DNA of 11,460 bases. Source: Chitinophagaceae bacterium. GTDB lineage: Bacteria > Bacteroidota > Bacteroidia > Chitinophagales > Chitinophagaceae. Shown here in pieces: positions 1-7,395 of the stretch. The translations under genes and the position numbers were made by a program. Location: positions 1 to 11,460 of the forward strand of contig JAIPBY010000070.1 of the NCBI GenBank assembly GCA_021738605.1. The letters are read 5' to 3'. The notes beneath the pieces are model-generated. The model had not been told where the DNA came from, searched no databases, and saw only the letters and a list, made by a program, of their open reading frames with translations. Position 1 is the first letter of the stretch. Each line of letters starts with the position of its first letter.

Positions 1-243
1 GAATGGTGCGGACCTTGCAAAATGATGGCACCCATCCTTAAAGAACTCAAAGATACAGTTGGTGCACACGCAATTGTTCTCAAAATCGATGTAGATAAAA
101 ATCCATCCATTGCACAACATTACCAGGTGCAGGGAGTCCCCACCCTGATCATCTTTCAAAATGGTTTTGTAAAATGGCGCCAGTCAGGCGTTGTTCCTGC
201 CCGACACTTGAAAACCGAGTTGGAAAAATTAATGCTGACTTGA
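1..243 (+). CDS. Thioredoxin, C-terminal part (5' end outside window)
   Basis: This is the last 80 residues of a thioredoxin-fold protein whose reading frame is open from base 1, so the gene starts before the window. The fragment opens with EWCGPCK, the canonical thioredoxin redox-active WCGPC motif (Cys3 and Cys6 of the fragment). The cis-proline motif GVPTL follows at fragment residues 45-49, then the usual last strands and the C-terminal helix. The spacing from active site to cis-Pro and the end of the protein match a classical ~100-residue cytoplasmic thioredoxin, so only about 25-30 residues should be missing. The family reduces protein disulfides with electrons from thioredoxin reductase. 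No signal peptide can be assessed because the N-terminus is absent. A thioredoxin domain at the end of a larger protein cannot be excluded. The gene ends 57 bases before the secreted nuclease gene, with no evident functional link. Confidence 0.9.
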   Translation, partial: EWCGPCKMMAPILKELKDTVGAHAIVLKIDVDKNPSIAQHYQVQGVPTLIIFQNGFVKWRQSGVVPARHLKTELEKLMLT

Positions 244-300
244 CGGGTTGATCTGGCCAGGGTTTTCAAAATCCCTCTATATTCGCAGAAATCCCCTCTC

Positions 301-3300
301 ATGCGATATAGAACTTTACTACAGCCTTTCTTATTTGCCTTCTCATTGATATGCTGTTTGCATGCAGGGGCACAGGTTGCCCTTACTGCAACTCCATACG
401 CTCAAAATTTCAATGCATTGGCAAAGACAGGAACAGCATCTGCCCTGCCTTCAGGCTGGCTCTTGCTGGAAACGGGTACCAATGCGAATACCAACTATAC
501 TGCAGGAACAGGTTCTTCAAATGCTGGGGATACCTATAGTTTCGGTATCGATGCGGCAGCAGACGACAGGGCGCTTGGAGCGGTACAATCCGGTAGCGTT
601 ATTTCATCCTTTGGTGTCGCTTTCACCAATACTACAGGAGGTGCCATCACCTCACTAAAAATTGCCTATGCAGGTGAACAATGGAGGCTGGGTTTCGCTG
701 CAAGAACTGACAGGCTCGATTTTCAATACAGTACTGATGCCACTGGCTTGGCCAACGGCACATGGAAAGATGTGGATCAGCTTGATTTTACCGGACCAGT
801 AACAACAGGAACAGTAGGCGCATTGGATGGAACGAATGCTGCAAATGCAACTGCCATCAATTATACCATCACCGGTCTTAATATTGGCAATGGTGCCACC
901 TTTTACCTGCGCTGGTCTGATTTTAATGCACCCAATGCAGATGATGGACTGGGGATAGATGATTTCTCCATTGAAGCCATTAGTGCGGGTGCTGACAATA
1001 CAGCCCCTACGCTTTCTTCTGTCACTCCTGCCAACAATGCGACTGGTATCAACACAAGCACAAGCCTGGTGCTCAATTTCTCTGAACCTATTGCAAAAGG
1101 AACGGGCATTGTAACGCTGAAAAAATTTGCCGACAACAGCCTTGTGGGCAGCTTTGATGTTTCTACCACAGCTGTTGCTGTTTCAGGTGCTGCTGCCAGT
1201 ATTACAGTAAGCGGGCTCACCCTTTCTACAAAATACTATATTGAGGTTCCCAACACCGCTTTTGCTGATGTTGCGGGCAACAAGTTTGCAGGGTTCACCG
1301 GTAGCAGCACCTGGAGTTTTACCACTTCGGTTGCCCCTGAGTTTTCCTTTGATTTCAATGCCTGTTCAGGAGGTCTTTCTTCGGGTTGGTCACAGACCAG
1401 TGTGAAGGGTGATAGCGCATGGGCTTGCAGCATATTTGGCAATGCCGGTACCAATGGTGTGCAGGTCAATGGCTTTGTTTCAGGCACTGGCGCGGCAGAC
1501 AATGAAGACTGGTTCATTTCTCCTGCATTGGACCTCAGTCTTTTTCAGTTTCCTATTCTTTCGTTTAGCGAAAGGACAAAATTTTCCGGACCTCAAATTC
1601 AACTATTGGTGGCCAGCAACCAGGCTTCCAGGCCTGCACCGGGGGCCGCTGCCTGGACGCCTGTTGACGCAATGTTACCCTTGCCGAACAGCGATAAATG
1701 GACCTTGGTAGAAGATATCAACCTTGCAACCTTCAAATCCGGATCAACCTATATCGCTTTCAAATATACATCCTCCCCTGCGCTTGGTGCTGCAAGGGTT
1801 TCGTTGGATGATGTGCAAATCAAAAACAGGACTGCAGCCCCTGTTGCAAAAGTATTTCTTGAAACACCAACCTTGGCCCAGTTTGACAACAGCACTGCCG
1901 GAACAACAACAGCATCCAAGCCCATCCGCTTTAATGTGATGAATGCCGCTTCAGACCTGATGATCACTGCTCCTGCGCTTTTCCAGGTTTCCAAAGACAA
2001 TATTGCTTTCTCCAGCAGCATCAGCTTCACTGTTGCACAGTTGACCGGTGGGTCTAAAACCATTCATGTAAGGTACATGCCCACAACAGATAAATCGGTT
2101 GCCGTGGGAAGGATTGCTTTCAGTGCCATGGGGTCAGCCACTGCCTATTATGATCTCTCAGGAAATACCTATGCAAAGAATGCAACCCTTGATGTGGTCA
2201 ACTGGAATATCCTTTGGTTTGGCAGCACTGCAGCCGGTCAGGGACCAACCAATGATGACCTGGCCCAGGCCAACATCAAACGCGTCATGGACAGCCTGGA
2301 TGCTGATATCTATGCATTTTCAGAGGTAGTAGACATCAACCGTTTCAAAACACTCATTGAATCATCTGCCGGCTATGGCTTTATAGTTTCCGATTATTGT
2401 TCTAACGCAGCCAATACTTCGAGCGGAAGTTATGCGCCTGGTCAGAAGATTGCTTTTGCCTACAAGAAATCAGTCATCACCAACGCAACAGCAAGAGGAT
2501 TCCTGAAATCCAGTACTGCCGCCAATTCCAACTGGGCCAGCGGACGTGTTCCTTTCTTGTTACAGGCAGATGTTGTGAATGGAACAGCTACCAAAAAAAT
2601 GAATTTTATCCTTGTCCATGGAAAGTCTGGAAGTACGGCATCTGATCACCTGAGAAGAAAAGATGGCGCCAAGGAGTTGAAAGATTCCCTTGATGCCAGT
2701 TTTAATGCTGCCACTGTTATCATCCTGGGCGATTATAATGACGACCTTGATTCTACTATTTCTGAGGGCGTCAGTCCTGCGCTTACTTCTTATGATGATA
2801 TTGTCAAGGATTCCACTGATGCAGACCGGTACAAAGCCATCAGCATGATCCTGAGCAATACCGGGCACAATTCAATGATTGGGTATAATGATTTCATTGA
2901 CCATGTGATCATCTCCAATGAACTCGAAGCAGACTACATCAATGGTTCTGTACGATTAATCAGGGAAGTAAACGATTGGATTGCCAACTATGCCACTACA
3001 ACTGCTGATCATATCCCGGTGCTCAGCCGTTACCTCTTGCCATCATCAGGAACCACGGCAGTGAACACTTACGAGCCAAGTCGCATTGGATTGACACTGA
3101 TCCAAAATCCTGTAAAGAACAGGGTAGAACTGAAACTCAATCCGGAAGCTGGAAAACTGAAGTTTGATGTCATCTCCGTTTCGGGTCAAACCATTCACAA
3201 TGGAGTTCAATTCAACACCAATACTGGAACAAAATCACATGCAGTTGAATTGGGGAATGCTGCGGATGGGATCTACCTGCTTCGGGTAACAAACAACGAG

Positions 3301-3336
3301 AAAACCTATTTCAAGAAATTTCTGAAGCAGCATTGA
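301..3336 (+). CDS. Secreted multidomain endonuclease/exonuclease/phosphatase-family protein with type A T9SS signal
   Basis: The 1011-residue product starts with a Sec signal peptide (cleavage likely after AGA, residue 24). It then has a jelly-roll-like domain (about 25-228, ending LGIDDFSI), a bacterial Ig-like (SbsA/Big_5 type) domain (about 232-342), a choice-of-anchor-J-like jelly roll (about 348-508, ending VSLDDVQI), and a further beta-rich domain (about 512-622). The EEP catalytic domain spans about 628-912. Its expected active-site residues are all present: Asn636 (NWNILW), Glu675 (SEV), His773 (LVHGKSG), Asp811 and Asn813 (GDYND), Asp867 (IDHV), and Asp903-His904 (ADHIPV). An active Mg-dependent phosphodiesterase, most likely an extracellular nuclease, is therefore plausible. 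A phosphatase or phospholipase activity is possible within this superfamily. Residues about 929-1011 are a T9SS type A sorting domain (QNPVKN start, DGIYLLRV near the end), so the protein should cross the outer membrane by T9SS. The ATG at 301 leads directly into the signal peptide. Confidence 0.88.
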   Translation: MRYRTLLQPFLFAFSLICCLHAGAQVALTATPYAQNFNALAKTGTASALPSGWLLLETGTNANTNYTAGTGSSNAGDTYSFGIDAAADDRALGAVQSGSVISSFGVAFTNTTGGAITSLKIAYAGEQWRLGFAARTDRLDFQYSTDATGLANGTWKDVDQLDFTGPVTTGTVGALDGTNAANATAINYTITGLNIGNGATFYLRWSDFNAPNADDGLGIDDFSIEAISAGADNTAPTLSSVTPANNATGINTSTSLVLNFSEPIAKGTGIVTLKKFADNSLVGSFDVSTTAVAVSGAAASITVSGLTLSTKYYIEVPNTAFADVAGNKFAGFTGSSTWSFTTSVAPEFSFDFNACSGGLSSGWSQTSVKGDSAWACSIFGNAGTNGVQVNGFVSGTGAADNEDWFISPALDLSLFQFPILSFSERTKFSGPQIQLLVASNQASRPAPGAAAWTPVDAMLPLPNSDKWTLVEDINLATFKSGSTYIAFKYTSSPALGAARVSLDDVQIKNRTAAPVAKVFLETPTLAQFDNSTAGTTTASKPIRFNVMNAASDLMITAPALFQVSKDNIAFSSSISFTVAQLTGGSKTIHVRYMPTTDKSVAVGRIAFSAMGSATAYYDLSGNTYAKNATLDVVNWNILWFGSTAAGQGPTNDDLAQANIKRVMDSLDADIYAFSEVVDINRFKTLIESSAGYGFIVSDYCSNAANTSSGSYAPGQKIAFAYKKSVITNATARGFLKSSTAANSNWASGRVPFLLQADVVNGTATKKMNFILVHGKSGSTASDHLRRKDGAKELKDSLDASFNAATVIILGDYNDDLDSTISEGVSPALTSYDDIVKDSTDADRYKAISMILSNTGHNSMIGYNDFIDHVIISNELEADYINGSVRLIREVNDWIANYATTTADHIPVLSRYLLPSSGTTAVNTYEPSRIGLTLIQNPVKNRVELKLNPEAGKLKFDVISVSGQTIHNGVQFNTNTGTKSHAVELGNAADGIYLLRVTNNEKTYFKKFLKQH

Positions 3337-3337
3337 C

Positions 3338-4345
3338 CTAAAACTTCGGACACTTCACCGTCAATGCACCCTCTTCCATATTGAAGATCCAATTAAGAGA
3401 GATTTCTGCGCTTTGGTACAAGGCAGAAGCAGCTTTGCGTTTTGAATAATTGATGTCATAGGAGAAACCTGCCCTGAGGCTGTTCCATTCAATACCCAGA
3501 TAAGGGATGACGGCATCGTTGTTTCTGATCCATGCCCCGGCGTAGAGCTCAGTATAGGTTTTTTGTTTATCAACCAACAGCTGGCTGATGGCCCCTCCCA
3601 ACACAAATTCCTTGTAATTAAAATGCTGCTGGTACTGAAAACTGGCATGAACTGTAGTGGCATAACCGAGCCCGATATAGCCACCACCATGCACATTGTA
3701 CCTGCGCTGTACAAAATAGTTGGGCGATGAAAATCCCAATGAAGGTGTGTTCATGTGATAGACCGATGCCCCTGCATAAAAGAGATCATTCTCAGAAAAG
3801 GAACCTTTGTACAGCAGACCTGCGTGCATATCAAGATATTGTCTTCCAAGATCACGTGAAAGCAAAACTTCTGAAGAGGGCAATGTAAAACCACTGGCAG
3901 ATATTTCATCTTCAAAATTGGCTTTGTTCTGGTCAAAGCCCATGCTGCTGAAACTTCCCTGAAATCCTGCAGTGATAGAGTGATTGCCCACCCTGTCGAG
4001 CCCCTTGGTATAGGCAGCAGAAACTCCCAGGTGGTTTTCTTTCAGGATGCCATTGCCCGATTGATCAGACAACATCAGCAAGCCAAGACTCAACCTGTCT
4101 CCTTCAGGAATGAACTTCTTGAAAACAGTGCCATCGATGGAAGCTGTTGAGGTCGTATATGCATTGCCAAAGGCAGGCCATTGGTTCCTGTAGTTTACTG
4201 AAACCCTTGCAAAGCCTGAGAAATTGCCCGTATTGGCAGGATTCAATGTCAAGGGGGATGAAAAGAATTGCGAGAAATGCGGGTCCTGTGCACGGGCCTG
4301 CAGTGCAATAAAAACAAAGGACAATATGATCAGTCTTTTCTTCAC
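3338..4345 (-). CDS. PorP/SprF-family type IX secretion system outer-membrane protein
   Basis: The 335-residue protein has a signal peptide (cleavage probably after residue 19, ARA|QDPHFSQF). The mature start, QDPHFSQFFSSPLTLNPANTG, is the family hallmark and is followed by VNYRNQWP. The remainder alternates short strands typical of a 14-strand outer-membrane barrel, and the length is normal for the family. PorP/SprF proteins sit in the outer membrane; SprF-like members are required for export or attachment of T9SS substrates with type B C-terminal domains. The start is GTG at 4345-4343, one base after the TAA of the upstream protease gene. The two genes are therefore almost certainly co-transcribed and may be translationally coupled. 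The partnership is supported by the type B domain on that protease. The gene ends tail to tail with the nuclease gene, with one base between the stops. The family call is firm; the specific partner is inferred from position. Confidence 0.92.
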   Translation of the reverse strand: MKKRLIILSFVFIALQARAQDPHFSQFFSSPLTLNPANTGNFSGFARVSVNYRNQWPAFGNAYTTSTASIDGTVFKKFIPEGDRLSLGLLMLSDQSGNGILKENHLGVSAAYTKGLDRVGNHSITAGFQGSFSSMGFDQNKANFEDEISASGFTLPSSEVLLSRDLGRQYLDMHAGLLYKGSFSENDLFYAGASVYHMNTPSLGFSSPNYFVQRRYNVHGGGYIGLGYATTVHASFQYQQHFNYKEFVLGGAISQLLVDKQKTYTELYAGAWIRNNDAVIPYLGIEWNSLRAGFSYDINYSKRKAASALYQSAEISLNWIFNMEEGALTVKCPKF

Positions 4346-4346
4346 T

Positions 4347-7304
4347 TTATCTGATTAACGTGATATTTCCTTTGTATGTTTCACTGGTACCATTCTGTAA
4401 TTCTACCACAATAAAATATACATAGGTACCCATTGGCGCCTTGACTCCTTTGAACATTCCATTCCATCCAGAGGCATAGTCATTGGTACTGCCATTGTTT
4501 TTTTCAAAAACTTTCTCGCCCCAACGGTTGAAAATCTGAAACTGTTTTACCAGTTTTACATCCTTTCCAGCAATCACATAAAAATTGTCATTCAGGCCGT
4601 CTCCATCTGGCGTAAACACATTGGGTAGAATCAAATGTTTCTGCCAGAAAACATTCACCTTGATGGTGGCAGAATCCCTGCAGCCGTATTCTGAAGCGCC
4701 AACCACTTTCAACAGCGTGTTTGAGTTGCCTTTGAACACCGGATCTGGGCAGGTACTGCAGCTCAGCTGGTTGGAGGGCGTCCAGAGCAGGGTCCTGTAC
4801 TTTTCCCCGCCATTGATGATCGATAACTGGGTGGGTACCCCGCGGAAAACTTCAATATCGTCATCAGGCACATCAATGCTGAATGGAACATAGTTATAAC
4901 TGGATCGGTTGTTGTTAAGATTGGATTCAAATTGCCTCAGGTCTCCGTTGATATAGGCAAAGACTTCTCCGGTTTTGCTCATTTTGATGCGATGTCGAAC
5001 CAGCAGGCAGAGGTTGTTGAAAGCTGTTGTCCTCAATATGGTCGCGGTTCCCAGGAGGTTGGCAGGGCCAGCCAGGGTATCGCCATCAAAATACCGCATT
5101 TCAATATTCTGCCTGAGATTGCTGTATCCATTGGCCAGGCAAATGATGGAACTGGCAACCAAGCTGTCATTTTTTGAACACAAGATAGCGTTGGTGGTCA
5201 GGAAAATGTCGATAGGAAATACATTGACATTTGCATAAGCAGAGTCTGCACAACCAAATCCGCCTTCTGCATATCCCTTGATGATTGTAGAATCCACAAT
5301 CCTGAAAATGGGATCCTTGCAACTTGTGCAGTTTGCTGTTGCTCTGGCCGTCCACTTGATGTTGGTGGCGCTGTCTCCAGTGCTTTTCATTGTTAACTGT
5401 ACATCACTATTGGTGTATACAGTGGTATCAGATGGTGAAACCGTAATCCTGAACTGGAAATTTCTCCTGCTGGACTTGTTGTTCACGTTGCTTAATTCAA
5501 GGAGGGTGTCTAGCGCATCAAAAACAGCGAATACTGTATCCAGTTTTGCCCTGTTGGCTGCGACAATATGGGTATAGGTGGAACCACATCTTCCAAGAAT
5601 TGGCTTGTCCGTAACGAAGGTATTCTTGAGTTGTTGAGCCCCAGGAAGTGCTGGATCACTGTCATAAAATGTTACAGGCATGTTGGCTGGGATGGTGTCG
5701 TATCCGGCATTGTAAATGCCGAAAACAATCCTGATGCTATCATTCTTGTAACAATCCACATCATAAATGGTAAGCAGCCCATCTGGCTTGGGGTCCAATA
5801 CATTCATCGCATAGGTTCTGGACATTTCTGTGCAGGTTCCATTGGTTGACTCAAGACTGATACGGTAGAACCCTGCTCTTGGAAACATAACCGCGAGGTC
5901 TTTGTCGGTACTCACCATGGTGATGTTGCCGCCAGTGTGATCACTCACAAACCATTTAAATGCCGTGGCACCATAAGACTTGTTCACAAACCTGACTGTA
6001 TCATTGTAGATGCCGGTTTCGGAGGCAATGATTCTCTTGTCTGGAGAAAACCTTGACGCTACCCCGCAATCCACAATTACATTGCCAACGTAGGACCCAA
6101 AACAGGTGATGTCTGTATTGTAAGCAATTAGTTTTACCTCGTATTTTCCGGCAATTGGAAAAGTATATTTCAATGCTGAAACGCTGCTCACCAATACGCC
6201 ATTCACGTACCAATTGAAGTTGGTCGCACCGGTACTGCTGTTGTTGAACTGAACTTGGTCTCCAATGATGGGATGAGGGTTGGTATTCCAGTCAAAACTG
6301 GTTTGAATATTTTCTGCACAAGGAATGTTGCACCTGTTGCTCGCAATAAGGCTGCCCCCGTTGAAAGACTCCAGGAATGCACGCATCCTGTCGGCCTGAC
6401 CCTGTGTAAAGACTGTCGGGCAGGGGCTGCCATAGTCCATGAAATTGGAGATATTGTCGGGAACATCTGAGGTGAAAGGTCCTGAAATGGTATCCGTATT
6501 GCAGGAATTCTCCGGACTGGCACAGGAGGAACCTGCAGTACTCCTGTCTGGCGGGGTATCGCATACCAGGTCTCCATCGGTGGTACAATCATTGTTGATG
6601 CAATTGGTTCCCTGAAATGTATGCAAAAGGGAAAGATAATGCCCCATTTCGTGTGCAACCAATGGGGTGCTCAGACTGCTGACCACAGCGCCAACGCCCG
6701 CGCTGGCATATCCGCCATAACCTGATCTTGTCCAAACGCCGCAATTGAATGGGCTGGGAGGGATTTCTCCTTGTATCGAATTGACCACCCAAATATTGGC
6801 ATATTTGGAAGGATCCCAGTTGGTCAGGTAGCCCAGTTTATCGCTTTCAAGGTCTACATCAACATTTTCATAATAGGAATTCACCCTGTCAATGCCACTG
6901 GTAAGGCCCCCATTGGGATCTGTTCTGGCCATACAAAATTGAATCATGGTATTGGCTCCTAAGGGGTCAACACCATATACACCAAGGTGAGCGAAAGCAT
7001 CATTCAATTCCTTCAAGGCATTGATGACCATCAGGTCGGTGATGGAAGCCGCGTTGGAATTGACAATGTGAAAAACAACCGGGATGGTATAAACAACGGT
7101 TGGTTGATTTTTTTTGAACAAGATTTTGTTTCGGATGGCCGTATTGAGAATTTTCTCGTTTTGAACAAATGCGGGGTCCTTGCGCAGGATGGACATTAGC
7201 ACATCAGATCCGCATTTTGGGAGCAGATTCTCCTGTGCAACTGCATGTTGAAAGCAGCAGGCAAACAGGAGCAATGTATAAAAAAAGATAGTGCGAAAAA
7301 GCAT
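4347..7304 (-). CDS. Secreted M43-like (pappalysin/cytophagalysin) metalloprotease with type B T9SS signal
   Basis: I start this at the ATG at 7304 (985 residues). It opens directly into a signal peptide (MLFRTIFFYT..., cleavage near AVA|QE, residue 23), whereas an upstream in-frame ATG at 7358 adds 18 polar residues and lies upstream of a possible promoter. The protease domain (about 50-330) has the family strand IPVVFHIV (74-81), a zinc site HEMGHYLSLLH (His218, Glu219, His222, His228) and a Met-turn NFMDYG (Met289). Two PKD-like domains follow (about 334-412 and 413-503), then two copies of a roughly 187-residue beta module (about 511-697 and 699-887), and a gliding-motility-type C-terminal domain (891-985: NVFTPDGDGLND, FNRWGEKVF, GTYVYFI). 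The last is a type B T9SS sorting domain, so the protein is likely surface-attached or secreted. The conserved Gly of the metzincin motif HExxHxxGxxH is Ser225 here. The PorP/SprF gene follows one base later. Confidence 0.9.
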   Translation of the reverse strand: MLFRTIFFYTLLLFACCFQHAVAQENLLPKCGSDVLMSILRKDPAFVQNEKILNTAIRNKILFKKNQPTVVYTIPVVFHIVNSNAASITDLMVINALKELNDAFAHLGVYGVDPLGANTMIQFCMARTDPNGGLTSGIDRVNSYYENVDVDLESDKLGYLTNWDPSKYANIWVVNSIQGEIPPSPFNCGVWTRSGYGGYASAGVGAVVSSLSTPLVAHEMGHYLSLLHTFQGTNCINNDCTTDGDLVCDTPPDRSTAGSSCASPENSCNTDTISGPFTSDVPDNISNFMDYGSPCPTVFTQGQADRMRAFLESFNGGSLIASNRCNIPCAENIQTSFDWNTNPHPIIGDQVQFNNSSTGATNFNWYVNGVLVSSVSALKYTFPIAGKYEVKLIAYNTDITCFGSYVGNVIVDCGVASRFSPDKRIIASETGIYNDTVRFVNKSYGATAFKWFVSDHTGGNITMVSTDKDLAVMFPRAGFYRISLESTNGTCTEMSRTYAMNVLDPKPDGLLTIYDVDCYKNDSIRIVFGIYNAGYDTIPANMPVTFYDSDPALPGAQQLKNTFVTDKPILGRCGSTYTHIVAANRAKLDTVFAVFDALDTLLELSNVNNKSSRRNFQFRITVSPSDTTVYTNSDVQLTMKSTGDSATNIKWTARATANCTSCKDPIFRIVDSTIIKGYAEGGFGCADSAYANVNVFPIDIFLTTNAILCSKNDSLVASSIICLANGYSNLRQNIEMRYFDGDTLAGPANLLGTATILRTTAFNNLCLLVRHRIKMSKTGEVFAYINGDLRQFESNLNNNRSSYNYVPFSIDVPDDDIEVFRGVPTQLSIINGGEKYRTLLWTPSNQLSCSTCPDPVFKGNSNTLLKVVGASEYGCRDSATIKVNVFWQKHLILPNVFTPDGDGLNDNFYVIAGKDVKLVKQFQIFNRWGEKVFEKNNGSTNDYASGWNGMFKGVKAPMGTYVYFIVVELQNGTSETYKGNITLIR

Positions 7305-7336
7305 AATTGGTACTTGAAAATAGGCGGTGTTCCAAT

Positions 7337-7367
7337 CAAATGCAAGTCGGTAATTCAATTTAACAAA
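7337..7367 (-). promoter_or_regulatory. Candidate promoter for the protease-PorP/SprF unit
   Basis: On the minus strand, TTTG (7367-7364) is followed 19 bases later by TGCATTTG (7344-7337). This fits the Bacteroidota pattern of TTG near -33 and TAnnTTTG near -7 with one mismatch. Transcription would start around 7330, leaving a leader of about 26 bases before the ATG at 7304 and placing the alternative ATG at 7358 outside the transcript. The 91-base gap to the preceding gene leaves room for it, and no terminator hairpin is visible there, so read-through from upstream is also possible. The motif is short and found by eye. Confidence 0.3.
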
Positions 7368-7395
7368 AGATAAGGGAATTGGTGCCTATTCAGCC

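Noticed and set aside
253..275. Possible terminator after the thioredoxin gene (CTGGCCAG palindrome and GGGTTTTCAAAATCCC)
   Set aside because: The palindrome has no loop, the second stem needs a bulge and would leave too small a loop, and no T-run follows. It is not good enough to call a terminator.
248..285. Promoter for the nuclease gene using TTG (248-250) and TATATTCG (278-285)
   Set aside because: The -7-like string is one base off the pattern, but the spacer to the TTG is 27 bases, outside the usual range, and no better -33 element is nearby.
903..1220. 105-codon open frame antisense to the nuclease gene
   Set aside because: It is antisense to the Ig-like domain, with no recognisable motif and no promoter. 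It is a composition shadow of the Ala/Thr/Ser-rich coding strand.
6203..6658. 151-codon open frame on the minus strand inside the protease gene
   Set aside because: It lies wholly within the M43 protease zinc-site region in another phase. Its translation is low-complexity, rich in Pro, Arg, Ser and Ile with no domain, while the protease frame has clear motifs.
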